Shown: positions 18,623 to 27,598, counted from the first letter of the stretch. The stretch: 64,000 nt of DNA from Acinetobacter pittii ANC 4050 (GCF_000399685.1 NZ_KB976987.1:934345-998344), one strand, 5' to 3'. Translations and numbers: made by a program. Notes: generated from the sequence alone by a model not told the origin.

Positions 18623-18655
18623 TGGCAGTGATCGCCAATTCATGTGAGAGTTATT

Positions 18656-20032
18656 ATGGAAGATATCAAAAATGTCACAGCTCTCGAAGAGCAGACAATT
18701 AAACGTATTTCAAGTCGCATTATCCCGTTTCTTATTATTTTATTCATTATGGCTTTTCTAGACAGAACCAATATTGGTTTTGCTGCGCTACATATGAATG
18801 ATGCAATTGGAATTACCCAAACTATTTTTGGTTTAGGTGCGGGTGTATTTTTCTTGGGATACTTTATTGCAGAAGTACCGAGTAATGTTTTACTTCATCG
18901 GTTTGGTGCGCGGATCTGGATTGCCCGAATCATGATTACTTGGGGAATTATTGCCGGGCTTATGGGATTTATCCATAGTGGGACTCAATTTATTATTTTA
19001 CGGTTTTTACTGGGTATTGCAGAAGCGGGTTTCTTTCCGGGGGTTATTTTTTATTTAACCTTATGGTTTCCTGCTAAATATCGTGCCCGTGTCTTCGCGA
19101 CTTTCTATTTAGGGTTACCAATTGCCCAAATTATTGGAGCGCCAATTTCGGTTGGTCTTATGCAATGGGGCAATACCATTGGCTATGAAGGCTGGCGTTT
19201 GATGTATGTTTTAGAAGGGATTCCTTCCATTATTTTAGGATTAATCTGTCTAAAATATTTAACCAATAACCCGAAAGAAGCACAGTGGTTAACAGCTGAG
19301 CAGCGCCAATGGCTCATGAATACGCTAGAGCGCGAAGAAAGAGAAAAACAGCAATCTGCCGATGCTGCTTTAACAAAAGGTGAACTCATTAAACAAGTGT
19401 TTAAAAATCCTTTAGTGTGGATTATGGCGGTTGTTTATTTTGGAATTACGTCTGGTTCAAACGCGATGTTCTTCTTCTTACCAAGTGTTTTAGAGTCGTT
19501 CCGTAACACCTTTGGTATGCAAATTAGCCTTATCCAAAATGGCTTACTCACCGCTATTCCATATGCATTTGCGGCGGTTGGTATGGTTTTATGGAGCCGC
19601 CGTTCTGACCGTAAACAAGAGCGTTATAAACACGGTGCCTGTGCTGCACTTATGGCGGCTTTCGCAATTGCAATTGCTTTGATTGTGAATCAACCGTGGG
19701 CAATTATTGTGGGCTTTATTCTGCTCGCAATTGGTGTATTTAGTGCAATTAACATTTTCTGGACTATCCCTGGGCAAACTCTAACGGGTGTTGGTGCCGC
19801 AGCTGGAATTGGATTAATTAATTCGGTAGGTAATTTAAGTGGTTTTACTGGTCCATATTTAACAGGCTATTTATATACCACCACGGGCACCTATACAGTA
19901 GCGTTCCTTGCCATTGCAGGATTTGTCGCCATGGGCGGTTTAGGGTTACTGCTTTTAGCAAAGTTAAAGTCTGATAGTTTAAAAGTAGAACAACAGCGAC
20001 TTAAAGTGCGGACTGCTACGGAGATGAAATAA
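18656..20032 (+). CDS. MFS transporter, ACS (anion:cation symporter) family
   Basis: A 458-residue protein with 12 hydrophobic segments. The signature after TM1 is FLDRTNIGFAALHMNDAIG, typical of ACS carriers that import sugar acids, tartrate, phthalate or 4-hydroxyphenylacetate by proton symport. I chose the ATG at 18656 over the GTG at 18644 because GAGAG at 18646-18650 then serves as its ribosome site. The stop overlaps the next start (TAATG). Given the dehydratases nearby, an aldonate such as a pentonate or tetronate is the likely cargo. Confidence 0.82.
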   Translation: MEDIKNVTALEEQTIKRISSRIIPFLIILFIMAFLDRTNIGFAALHMNDAIGITQTIFGLGAGVFFLGYFIAEVPSNVLLHRFGARIWIARIMITWGIIAGLMGFIHSGTQFIILRFLLGIAEAGFFPGVIFYLTLWFPAKYRARVFATFYLGLPIAQIIGAPISVGLMQWGNTIGYEGWRLMYVLEGIPSIILGLICLKYLTNNPKEAQWLTAEQRQWLMNTLEREEREKQQSADAALTKGELIKQVFKNPLVWIMAVVYFGITSGSNAMFFFLPSVLESFRNTFGMQISLIQNGLLTAIPYAFAAVGMVLWSRRSDRKQERYKHGACAALMAAFAIAIALIVNQPWAIIVGFILLAIGVFSAINIFWTIPGQTLTGVGAAAGIGLINSVGNLSGFTGPYLTGYLYTTTGTYTVAFLAIAGFVAMGGLGLLLLAKLKSDSLKVEQQRLKVRTATEMK

Positions 20033-20904
20033 TGGCGACCATCGGGTTTGTGGGTACAGGCATTATGGGTATGCCGATGGCTATGAATTTACTCAAGGCA
20101 GGTCATCAAGTTAAGGTCTGGAATAGAACTTCCTCTAAAGCAGATAGCTTAAAAGAGGCGGGAGCCTATGTTTGCTCTGACCTTGAACAAGTTGGAAAAG
20201 ATGTAGAGTTTCTGATTTGTATGCTTAGCGACGGAAAAACCTGTGATGAAATTCTATTTAAAGAGCACGGTGCAGTTTCAGAGCTAAAACCTGAAAGCAC
20301 GGTTATTGTCATGAGTTCGATACCGGTTGAAGTTGCAAAAGCACAAAGTGAAAAGTGTAAAGAAAGAGGACTTAGATACTTAGATGCTCCTGTGTCCGGT
20401 GGAGAAAAAGGTGCCCAAAATGCAAGTCTGGCGATTATGGTTGGCGGCGATGCTCAAACATTTTCACATGCTGAACATGTTCTATCTGCCATGGGGCGAC
20501 CAGTTTTAGTCGGAGATGCCGGCTGTGGAATGTTGGCAAAACTCGTCAATCAAATGATAGTCGCATCCACCATTGCAACCGTGAGTGAAGGTTTATTGCT
20601 TGCCAGTAAAGCAGGAGCAGACCCGATAAAACTAAAACAAGCATTAACAGGCGGTTTTGCAGATTCTCCGATTTTGCAACAGCATGGCGAACGCATGTTA
20701 AATCGAGATTTTAAACCGGGAGGTACAGCTCGAAACCAGCATAAAGATATTCATACAGCCGTTAGCTATGCTAAATCGCTTGAGTTGAATTTACCTATAG
20801 CCCAAAAAGTCAGTCAATTGTTCGAAAATATGCTTGCTGCTGGAGACGGTGAGCTTGATCATTCTGGTTTAATTCGTGAGCTTGAACGAATGAATCATAT
20901 TTAA
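20032..20904 (+). CDS. Beta-hydroxyacid dehydrogenase, tartronate-semialdehyde reductase-like
   Basis: A 290-residue protein of the 3-hydroxyisobutyrate dehydrogenase family. It has the NAD motif GFVGTGIMGMPMAMNLLKAGH at the N-terminus, the substrate motif DAPVSGGEKGA and the catalytic lysine at residue 170 in AKLVNQMI. The segment SEGLLLASKAGADP, then GGFADSPILQQHGERM, is close to GlxR-type 2-hydroxy-3-oxopropionate reductases. It may reduce tartronate semialdehyde or oxidise a sugar-acid intermediate such as L-threonate. It is coupled by one base overlap to the transporter gene. No glyoxylate carboligase is nearby, so the exact reaction is open. Confidence 0.75.
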   Translation: MATIGFVGTGIMGMPMAMNLLKAGHQVKVWNRTSSKADSLKEAGAYVCSDLEQVGKDVEFLICMLSDGKTCDEILFKEHGAVSELKPESTVIVMSSIPVEVAKAQSEKCKERGLRYLDAPVSGGEKGAQNASLAIMVGGDAQTFSHAEHVLSAMGRPVLVGDAGCGMLAKLVNQMIVASTIATVSEGLLLASKAGADPIKLKQALTGGFADSPILQQHGERMLNRDFKPGGTARNQHKDIHTAVSYAKSLELNLPIAQKVSQLFENMLAAGDGELDHSGLIRELERMNHI

Positions 20905-20933
20905 TCATGTTTTAAATATCTTAATAGGTAATT

Positions 20934-20966
20934 GATTGATACAGCAGAACTATTGCTGCATCAATC
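20934..20966. other. Hairpin after the reductase gene; rest of gap 20905-21223
   Basis: A 13-bp stem GATTGATACAGCA / TGCTGCATCAATC (one A-C mismatch) with a 7-nt loop, no T-tract. It probably protects or ends the upstream mRNA. The remaining roughly 250 bp up to the tetR start is AT-rich and holds the tetR promoter and operator (21036-21063). No other gene is visible. Confidence 0.5.
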
Positions 20967-21035
20967 ACTACAGCTTTACAACAAATTAGGATGCTAAAAG
21001 TAAGCTGACAAACCCAAATCCTTCCAATAAAAAAC

Positions 21036-21063
21036 TTGCTATTTAATCTATATGGATTATTAT
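21036..21063 (+). promoter_or_regulatory. tetR promoter with embedded operator (copy 1)
   Basis: The putative -35 TTGCTA (21036-21041) and -10 TATTAT (21058-21063) are 16 bp apart. The spacer is filled by the inverted-repeat operator TAATCTATATGGATTA (21044-21059). The same operator occurs twice before the lipoprotein gene at 22159. The arrangement indicates autorepression by the TetR encoded just downstream. Confidence 0.7.
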
Positions 21064-21223
21064 TTTTCTTTTAAAGATGAACGCTGTTAAACAAAATAAT
21101 TAGAAGTTTTTGAATTCATCTTTGATTGTTTGACTTACTTATAAGGCCAATATATTAAATTTTGGTTTATTTGTTATGTCTATGCCCTTAAGGAATTTAA
21201 TTTTAACTGAATTGTGGAATCTA

Positions 21224-21844
21224 ATGAGTAAACAGCAGACTAAAGAAAAATTGATAGAAGCAGCAATCATTCTCTTTTCACAAAATAATATTGAAACGCT
21301 ATCAGTGCAAAAAATTAATGAGACCGCAGGCGTAGCAAACAAGTCGGCACTTTATTACCACTTTAAGTCTAAATGGGGCTTAGTAGAAGCGGCCTTAGAT
21401 CATGTTATGCAGCCATATATGGCTGACAGCCTTGAATTACTAAATGCTATTCCTTCAGATAACGTACAGGTTTCTGATGTGGTAGATGCGTTAATGAAGC
21501 CAATGGTAAAAATACTTTTACAGGATAACGGAATTCATTACTTAAAGTTTTTCTCTAAGACCATTAGTGCCGGAGATGAAGGACGAGTTATTGTTGCGAA
21601 AACCTTAGTGCCGATTGCAAATAAAGCTGTAGCTTTATTAAAACAGGCTTTACCTGATGCTGATTCTAATGCGATTTCACTTAAAGTTCTTTTTACTTTT
21701 AATATCATTTTAAATGTGATTAGTGATATTGGGCTTGAGCATTTTTGGCCAACAGATGTTAAGGACCATAGATTATTAGGAAAATATTTAAAAGACTATA
21801 TTGAAGGGGGAATTCGTTTTAAAGCTGAACATTTTTATAAATAA
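21224..21844 (+). CDS. TetR-family regulator of the alkylsulfatase locus
   Basis: A 206-residue TetR protein from the ATG at 21224. The ATG at 21176 would add 16 residues, has no ribosome site and would push the HTH too far from the N-terminus. The HTH covers about residues 8-53 (EAAIILFSQNNIETLSVQKI, then AGVANKSALYYHFKSKWGLVEAAL). Its own promoter and the promoter of the next gene share the TAATCTANNTGGATTA operator, so it probably represses itself and the lipoprotein and alkylsulfatase genes. The inducer is likely a surfactant, alcohol or fatty acid (inference). Confidence 0.83.
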   Translation: MSKQQTKEKLIEAAIILFSQNNIETLSVQKINETAGVANKSALYYHFKSKWGLVEAALDHVMQPYMADSLELLNAIPSDNVQVSDVVDALMKPMVKILLQDNGIHYLKFFSKTISAGDEGRVIVAKTLVPIANKAVALLKQALPDADSNAISLKVLFTFNIILNVISDIGLEHFWPTDVKDHRLLGKYLKDYIEGGIRFKAEHFYK

Positions 21845-22027
21845 AGAAAGAAGTTTGTCTAATTTCACAAAGATAATTTTAGAGTGTCTCATTTAACATT
21901 TTTAGAGTATCTGCATATTCATTATGCTTTAAAATAATATGTTTTATTACTTATCCTTTTGATATTGAAAATAATTTTATTGACTTAATAGAAGGAAATA
22001 ATTTTCTTGATTGGTGATAAAAATAGC

Positions 22028-22073
22028 TTGATATTTAATCTATTTGGATTATTATTTTAATCTAAATGGATTA
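22028..22073 (+). promoter_or_regulatory. Promoter with tandem TetR operators (copies 2 and 3)
   Basis: TTGATA (22028-22033) and TATTAT (22050-22055) are 16 bp apart, a good sigma-70 promoter. Operator TAATCTATTTGGATTA (22036-22051) fills the spacer, and a second copy TAATCTAAATGGATTA (22058-22073) lies 22 bp downstream, just past the -10. The spacing of about two helical turns would place two repressors on one face. The rest of 21845-22158 is AT-rich with no other gene; a 4-codon ATG frame at 22119 with AAAGG before it is too short to call. Confidence 0.75.
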
Positions 22074-22158
22074 GATCTTAAAATTTAAGGTTCAAAATAT
22101 AACAAGGGAAACCAAAGGATGAAGTTTTTATAATTTGGTCAAAATGGAAAAAAGAATT

Positions 22159-23553
22159 ATGGAAAAGATTAATCGATTAAAGATTGCAATATTATTGACT
22201 GTTGTTGGTTCAGTGAGTTTAAGTGCATGTAATGACAGCGATGATTCCACTCAGGTAAATAATCCAACCACCCCAGAAACTGAGTTAACAGATTGCATGT
22301 GGCAAGATTCTGTGACAAGTAAACAGCATACGGGTGAAGATCCTTTAAACTATGCTTTTCCTGACTCTAACGTGACATATTGGTCATCAGAATTTACTGT
22401 ACCTGAGGGTGCAAAAGTGATGATTGATGGTGATTATCCTTATTCAAGACACTTTTCATTGGTGAGCTATACTGCTAAAGGTGAGCGGGTTAACTCATTA
22501 TTAGACGCTACTATTTTGCCTAACCAAGGTTCAGTTAACCCGTTTGTAGTCGGCAATAACCGTCTAGGTAAAAACCGCGCTTACTCAGCGCAATTACAAT
22601 TGGGAGACCTACCAAATAGTCCTTTAAGTAATACTTTATATGCGCCTAAAACAGCAGACGGTAAAGTTGCTATTTTGTACCGTATCTATGTACCTAACAA
22701 AAATATGGATATTAAAGGTAATGTAAGTTTTCCGCGTTTTAAAGTACAACTAGCAAACGGTGACATTAAGAAAGGGCAAGACGTTTGTAATATTTTACAG
22801 GTAAAAAAAGCACCGATTGACCGTATATCAACAATGCCATTAAAAGTTACTTTGGATGCTTTTAACCAAAACAGATATGAGGGTTTTCCTGCACAACAAG
22901 AGCCAAAATGGTACAAAGCCTTTAGTGCTTTAGACAGTTTCAAATGTATTTATAAATTTGATCCGATTACCAAGCAGCCGATCGATAAATGTGAAGGTTT
23001 AACGGTAACGCCTAAACTTGGTTATTGGGCGACTCCTGATAACGAGTATGTCTATGCTGCGGTAAGCCGTAAACTAGGTAAAGTCATAGAACTTCGAGGT
23101 AAGCTTCCAAACACAGAGAAAACATTTAATAACGATCCATTTGTTCAAAAAACTGATGTCCGTTATTGGTCAATTTGTACTAACGAAGTGATTACCACTG
23201 CAACAAATTATTGTCTTTATGATGAAAATATTCAAAAAGTAGATAAAGACGGTTTCTATACCATTGTTGCGTCTTTACCAGAAGATCGACCAGCAAATGC
23301 CCGAGAAGAGTGTGGCGTGTATTTTCTTGAGCTAAGCCCGCGTGGTTCAGGCTATACAGCCGAAGACGGTAAAGCTTTTGGTCACACAGACTTTGGCTTA
23401 TTTATTATGCGTAATTTATTACCGAATAATGATTTTGCTTACGCCGTTCAAAAAGTGAAAGCACCAGGCGAAGAAAAAGCAGTCATGGGCGACTATTTAC
23501 CAGATATTCATTACACCTCGAAAGACGCTTTTGAAACAAAAGGATGTTCTTAA
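22159..23553 (+). CDS. Secreted lipoprotein of unknown function
   Basis: A 464-residue protein from the ATG at 22159. Earlier TTG (22135) and ATG (22144) starts only extend the N-terminus before the signal peptide. The signal ends in the lipobox VSLSAC, so it is a lipoprotein, followed by an Asp/Ser/Asn/Thr-rich linker. The body looks like a beta-rich exported domain with motifs such as YSRHFSLVSY, NPFVVGNNR and TDVRYWSICTNE. These are loosely reminiscent of DUF1214-type proteins, but I do not recognise the family. Several paired cysteines in the C-terminal half suggest disulfides. It shares a TetR operator with tetR and sits just before the alkylsulfatase, so it may help capture or process the same substrate. 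A strong terminator follows. Confidence 0.75.
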   Translation: MEKINRLKIAILLTVVGSVSLSACNDSDDSTQVNNPTTPETELTDCMWQDSVTSKQHTGEDPLNYAFPDSNVTYWSSEFTVPEGAKVMIDGDYPYSRHFSLVSYTAKGERVNSLLDATILPNQGSVNPFVVGNNRLGKNRAYSAQLQLGDLPNSPLSNTLYAPKTADGKVAILYRIYVPNKNMDIKGNVSFPRFKVQLANGDIKKGQDVCNILQVKKAPIDRISTMPLKVTLDAFNQNRYEGFPAQQEPKWYKAFSALDSFKCIYKFDPITKQPIDKCEGLTVTPKLGYWATPDNEYVYAAVSRKLGKVIELRGKLPNTEKTFNNDPFVQKTDVRYWSICTNEVITTATNYCLYDENIQKVDKDGFYTIVASLPEDRPANAREECGVYFLELSPRGSGYTAEDGKAFGHTDFGLFIMRNLLPNNDFAYAVQKVKAPGEEKAVMGDYLPDIHYTSKDAFETKGCS

Positions 23554-23570
23554 AATCTAGGTTCAAACTA

Positions 23571-23602
23571 AACCAATCTTTTGATGAAAGATTGGTTTTT
23601 TA
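23571..23602 (+). terminator. Terminator after the lipoprotein gene
   Basis: An 11-bp perfect stem AACCAATCTTT / AAAGATTGGTT with a 5-nt loop, followed by TTTTATT. It implies the alkylsulfatase gene has its own promoter in 23603-23690 or depends on read-through. Confidence 0.88.
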
Positions 23603-23690
23603 TTAGCTCAATAAGAAAGTTTAATTCAATAAAAATGACTCCCAAATATGATGGGATACAACGTATATAGAACATAAATAAGGAAATTTT

Positions 23691-25640
23691 ATGAAACTTA
23701 ACGTACTCACTACTTCATTGTTATGCGCTTTATCTTTCAATACATTTGCAGCAACTAAAGTAGAAAAAGCAGTTATTGATTCAAATGCTTCTTATAGTAG
23801 TAAATATAATCTCCAAAATGCTGATGAGTTTAATAACGCCGCAAGAGGTTTTATTGCTAAACCCAGTGGGCAAATAAAGAATGAGCAAGGAGATGTAATT
23901 TGGGATTTTGATGCATTTAATTTTATTAAAGATCAGGCCCCTGATACTGTAAATCCGAGCCTTTGGCGGCAGGCTAAATTAAATAATAATGTGGGTTTGT
24001 TTAAAGTTGCAGACCGTGTTTGGCAAGTTCGCGGTTTTGATCTGGCAAACATGACCATTATTCAGGGCAAGAGCGGCTGGATTATTGTTGACACTTTAAC
24101 GTCAAAAGAAACTGCCGAAGCTGCTATTAAATTTGCAAGGCAGCATCTAGGCGACCAAAAAATCTCAGCGATTATTTTCACACATAGCCATGTTGACCAT
24201 TTTGGGGGAGCGCTAGGTGTTATCTCTACCGAAGAATTAAAGCAAAAGAAAATACCGATTATTGCACCCGAAGGCTTTATGGAAGAAGCGACCAGCGAGA
24301 ATATTATGGCTGGTCCAGCAATGACTCGGCGAGCAACCTATATGTATGGAACATATTTGCCTAAAAATACAGAAGGTTTAGTAGATAATGGTTTAGGTAA
24401 GGCTGTAGCAGTCGGACAAATCGGGATTTTAGAACCCAATCAGTTAATTACCCAGAAAGAACAAAAATTGAATATTGATGGGTTAGATTTCGTATTTTAT
24501 AACGTTCCGAGTTCTGAAGCTCCTTCAGAATTAACCTTCTCAATTCCCTCAATGAAACTATATAACGGCGCAGAGATTCTTTCTCATACTTTGCATAATC
24601 TCTACACATTACGAGGTGCTAAAGTCCGCGATACGTTAAAATGGGTCAGTTATTTAAGTCAGGCTTTAGAGCAAACTCAAAATTCAGAAGTTTTTATTGC
24701 TCAGCATCATTGGCCTGTTTGGGGTAATCAAAATATTCAAGATTTTATTAAAACACAAAGAGATGTCTATAAATTCATTCACGACCAAACAGTTCGTTAT
24801 ATGAATTCTGGTTTAAATGGTGCTGAAATTGCAGAAAAAATTAAACTGCCGCCAGAGTTAGATCAAAAGCTATATGCGCACGGCTATTATGGCACCTTAA
24901 AACATAATGCGAAGGCTGTATATCAATATTATATGGGCTGGTTTGATGCCAACCCTTCAAATTTAGATCCATTACCGCCTAAAGATGCAGCAAAGAAATA
25001 TATTGAACTGGCAGGAGGAGAGGCGAATGCCTTAAAAAATGCTCAGGACGCCTATAGCAAAGCTGAATATAGATGGGCAGCAGAAGTTTTAAAGTATGTG
25101 GTATTTAATAACCCAGCAAATTCTCAAGCAAAAGATTTATTAGCAAAAACCTATCGACAATTAGGTTATTCAGCAGAAGCGGCAACTTGGCGTAATTTCT
25201 ATTTATCAGGTGCTCAAGAATTACAAGGCTTTACTGCACTTAAGAGTACGTCTGGTCGTTTAGGTTTACTGATTCATACGCCTACTGAAAGATTTCTTGA
25301 GGCTATGGCAACCAATCTCGATGTTGAAAATTTAAAAAATGAAAATCAATGTATGAACTTGGTCCTGACTGATACACAAGAAAATTTTTCATTGCGGATT
25401 GAAAACTCCGTAATGCTCTTTGATAAATATGAAAATGATCGCTTACCAACAAACTGCCCAACGTTAAAGCTGACTAAACTTTTATATTTGCAGTTAATTA
25501 CAGGTGGGGCCGATGCTTCAAAAGTCTTAGTTTCTAAAGACAGTGAAGTAAAAGGAAACCCATTAAAAATTGGTAAGTTCTTCTCTTTATTTAAAAAGTC
25601 TAATAATGGTTTTCCAATTGTGACTCGACCAGAGAGTTGA
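23691..25640 (+). CDS. Secreted alkylsulfatase, MBL fold (SdsA1-like)
   Basis: A 649-residue exported enzyme with a signal peptide (cleavage likely after FNTFA). The metallo-beta-lactamase zinc motif THSHVDH is at residues 164-170, followed by FGGALG. It is followed by the helical dimerisation domain and a C-terminal SCP-2-like lipid-binding domain (about 530-649). This domain order and length are those of linear primary alkylsulfatases such as SdsA1, which hydrolyse SDS-like sulfate esters to alcohol and sulfate in the periplasm. AAGGAAATTTT precedes the ATG. The long-chain alcohol and acid could feed the beta-oxidation-like operon immediately downstream. A sec-alkylsulfatase role cannot be ruled out. 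Confidence 0.9.
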   Translation: MKLNVLTTSLLCALSFNTFAATKVEKAVIDSNASYSSKYNLQNADEFNNAARGFIAKPSGQIKNEQGDVIWDFDAFNFIKDQAPDTVNPSLWRQAKLNNNVGLFKVADRVWQVRGFDLANMTIIQGKSGWIIVDTLTSKETAEAAIKFARQHLGDQKISAIIFTHSHVDHFGGALGVISTEELKQKKIPIIAPEGFMEEATSENIMAGPAMTRRATYMYGTYLPKNTEGLVDNGLGKAVAVGQIGILEPNQLITQKEQKLNIDGLDFVFYNVPSSEAPSELTFSIPSMKLYNGAEILSHTLHNLYTLRGAKVRDTLKWVSYLSQALEQTQNSEVFIAQHHWPVWGNQNIQDFIKTQRDVYKFIHDQTVRYMNSGLNGAEIAEKIKLPPELDQKLYAHGYYGTLKHNAKAVYQYYMGWFDANPSNLDPLPPKDAAKKYIELAGGEANALKNAQDAYSKAEYRWAAEVLKYVVFNNPANSQAKDLLAKTYRQLGYSAEAATWRNFYLSGAQELQGFTALKSTSGRLGLLIHTPTERFLEAMATNLDVENLKNENQCMNLVLTDTQENFSLRIENSVMLFDKYENDRLPTNCPTLKLTKLLYLQLITGGADASKVLVSKDSEVKGNPLKIGKFFSLFKKSNNGFPIVTRPES

Positions 25641-25648
25641 AAATATCA

Positions 25649-25683
25649 GCAGCACTTGCACTGAGAAAATCATCAGGTGCTGC
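25649..25683. other. Hairpin between convergent alkylsulfatase and lysR
   Basis: The stem GCAGCACTTG / CAGGTGCTGC (one U-G pair) with a 15-nt loop lies in the 60-bp gap between two convergent genes. No T-tract is visible, so it is either a factor-dependent terminator or an mRNA-protecting structure. Confidence 0.45.
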
Positions 25684-25700
25684 ATGAGTAAGCCGTAAGC

Positions 25701-26642
25701 TTAGCAGTTCAAATTGCTCATAATCTTTAATAGTTGCATTTTGCACCATGCTATTTGATGTTCATCGGACTTTTGACGGTCCCAATATAAATTCATTTGG
25801 TATCCATCTATATCAATAGGGAGTGGATGTACCTTAAGTTGAGGATAATCATCTTTAAAATAAGCAATTTGACGTTGAGGAATAGTGAGTAAATGATCCG
25901 TTTGGGTAATCAGTCGAATCGCGGTTTCATATTGTTGGCAGCGGAAACTTATTGTTCTTTTAATACCTTGTTTAGACAAGAAAAAATCTTCAAATACACG
26001 ACCTGTGGGACGGGAGGAAACGGTAATGTGTTTAGCCTCTAAATAGATTTCTTTTGTTAGTTCCGCTGACGATAATAAGGGGTGCTGGTTACGGCTTATG
26101 ACTACAAATTGATCTTTAGAAAAGCATTCATAATTAATGCTTTCTTCGACAGAATGTTCAACATCAATCGCAAAATCGATTTTTCCTGTTGAAAGTTCAT
26201 GTCTTAAATTCTTACGGTCAATACGTACACTGTTTAGCTGCAAATTAGGGTTAAATTGGGTTAAGTGTTGAATTATAGAAGGTAAATAAATCCATTCATA
26301 TTCATCATTCATAGCAATGGTGAGATGAGTCAAATCACGTGCGGGCTGAAAGTCATGTGTGCTTTGAATTGCTTGCTGCATAAGTTGCAATGACTGTTCG
26401 ATTGTAGGCCACAAACGTTTAGCTAACGGTGAGGGAACAACGCCATGTCCATCTCGAACAAATAGTGGGTCATTAAAGTGATCGCGTAAACGAGCTAAAG
26501 CATGACTAACAGCAGGTTGGCTAAGAAAAAGTTGTTCACTCGCCCGTGTTAGATTTTTTTCTTTATAAATTGCAACAAATACACGAAATAAATTGAGATC
26601 AATACGAGCAAGAGAGGCAATATTATTATTCATTTCATTCAT
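25701..26642 (-). CDS. LysR-family regulator of the downstream beta-oxidation-like operon
   Basis: A 313-residue LTTR. The winged HTH covers about 15-75 (ARIDLNLFRVFVAIYKEKNL, then LSQPAVSHALARLRDHF), typical of the NodD/PcpR-like branch with DPLFVRDGHGVVPSP. It is divergent from the SDR gene at 26822 with 179 bp between them. It probably activates the operon 26822-35872 in response to a pathway intermediate. ATG codons at residues 1 and 4 are both possible starts; no clear ribosome site separates them. Confidence 0.82.
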   Translation of the reverse strand: MNEMNNNIASLARIDLNLFRVFVAIYKEKNLTRASEQLFLSQPAVSHALARLRDHFNDPLFVRDGHGVVPSPLAKRLWPTIEQSLQLMQQAIQSTHDFQPARDLTHLTIAMNDEYEWIYLPSIIQHLTQFNPNLQLNSVRIDRKNLRHELSTGKIDFAIDVEHSVEESINYECFSKDQFVVISRNQHPLLSSAELTKEIYLEAKHITVSSRPTGRVFEDFFLSKQGIKRTISFRCQQYETAIRLITQTDHLLTIPQRQIAYFKDDYPQLKVHPLPIDIDGYQMNLYWDRQKSDEHQIAWCKMQLLKIMSNLNC

Positions 26643-26643
26643 A

Positions 26644-26658
26644 GTTTGTTATTCAAAC
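26644..26658. promoter_or_regulatory. Candidate LysR box just before the lysR start
   Basis: GTTTG-N5-CAAAC is a 5+5 inverted repeat with a T-N11-A core. It lies 2 bp upstream of the lysR ATG, so it would act mainly in autoregulation. Weak evidence from sequence alone. Confidence 0.3.
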
Positions 26659-26821
26659 AATTCATTTTATTCATTGTAACAAGTTAGCTATGGTCAGGAA
26701 ATAGCATAAAAAATAGAGCGATTAAAACCGTGAATTTTGAACGTAGCGCTTGTGGCAAATAATATTTAGAAAGCGTTACTTACAACTAATTTTATTAAAC
26801 CTAGGAACATAAGGAAATGAT

Positions 26822-27586
26822 ATGGCAACACATTTATTTGATTTGACTGGAAAAATAGCCTTAGTTACAGGTGCAAGTCGTGGCATTGGTGAGGAAATTG
26901 CCAAACTATTAGCTGAACAAGGTGCACATGTAATTGTCTCTAGTCGGAAAGTTGAAGATTGCCAACGTGTTGCTAATGAAATTATTGCAGCAAATGGAAA
27001 GGCAGAGGCTTTTGCTTGCCATGTGGGTAAACTAGAAGATATTACAGAAATTTTTGAATATATCCGTAAAGAACATGGGCGTTTAGATATTTTAGTCAAC
27101 AATGCGGCTGCCAATCCCTATTTTGGGCACATTCTTGATACGGATATTGCTGCATATAACAAAACGGTTGAAGTCAATATTCGTGGATATTTCTTTATGT
27201 CTATTGAAGCGGGCAAATTAATGAAAGAACAGGGCAAAGGTGCAATTGTTAATACGGCATCTGTAAATGCTCTACAGCCAGGAGACAAACAAGGAATATA
27301 TTCTATTACCAAAGCTGCTGTGGTTAATATGACCAAAGCATTTGCAAAGGAATGTGGGCCGTTTGGTATTCGAGTGAATGCTTTATTGCCGGGTCTTACC
27401 AAGACCAAATTTGCTTCGGCACTCTTTGAAAATGAAGATATTTATACAAGCTGGATGAGTTCAATTCCATTACGCCGTCACGCAGAACCACGTGAAATGG
27501 CTGGAACTGTACTTTATTTAGTGTCAGATGCTGCGAGCTATACGAATGGTGAATGTATTGTGGTTGATGGCGGTTTAACGATTTAG
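26822..27586 (+). CDS. Short-chain dehydrogenase/reductase (operon SDR 1)
   Basis: A 254-residue classical SDR. Landmarks are TGASRGIG (residues 17-24), NNAAANP (the NNAG position), NTASVNA and the catalytic YSITK, ending in GECIVVDGGLTI. It should oxidise or reduce a hydroxyl/keto group on a lipid-like substrate with NAD(P). AAGGAA lies just before the ATG. It is the first gene of an operon containing two more SDRs, a MaoC hydratase, an acyl-CoA dehydrogenase and an acyl-CoA ligase. An alcohol or hydroxyacyl substrate is inferred; the NNAA variant is common in this subgroup. Confidence 0.8.
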   Translation: MATHLFDLTGKIALVTGASRGIGEEIAKLLAEQGAHVIVSSRKVEDCQRVANEIIAANGKAEAFACHVGKLEDITEIFEYIRKEHGRLDILVNNAAANPYFGHILDTDIAAYNKTVEVNIRGYFFMSIEAGKLMKEQGKGAIVNTASVNALQPGDKQGIYSITKAAVVNMTKAFAKECGPFGIRVNALLPGLTKTKFASALFENEDIYTSWMSSIPLRRHAEPREMAGTVLYLVSDAASYTNGECIVVDGGLTI

Positions 27587-27598
27587 GGAAGAATAGCA

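Noticed and set aside
22119..22133. Four-codon leader peptide before the lipoprotein
   Set aside because: It has AAAGG upstream, but it is too short and shows no attenuator structure after it.
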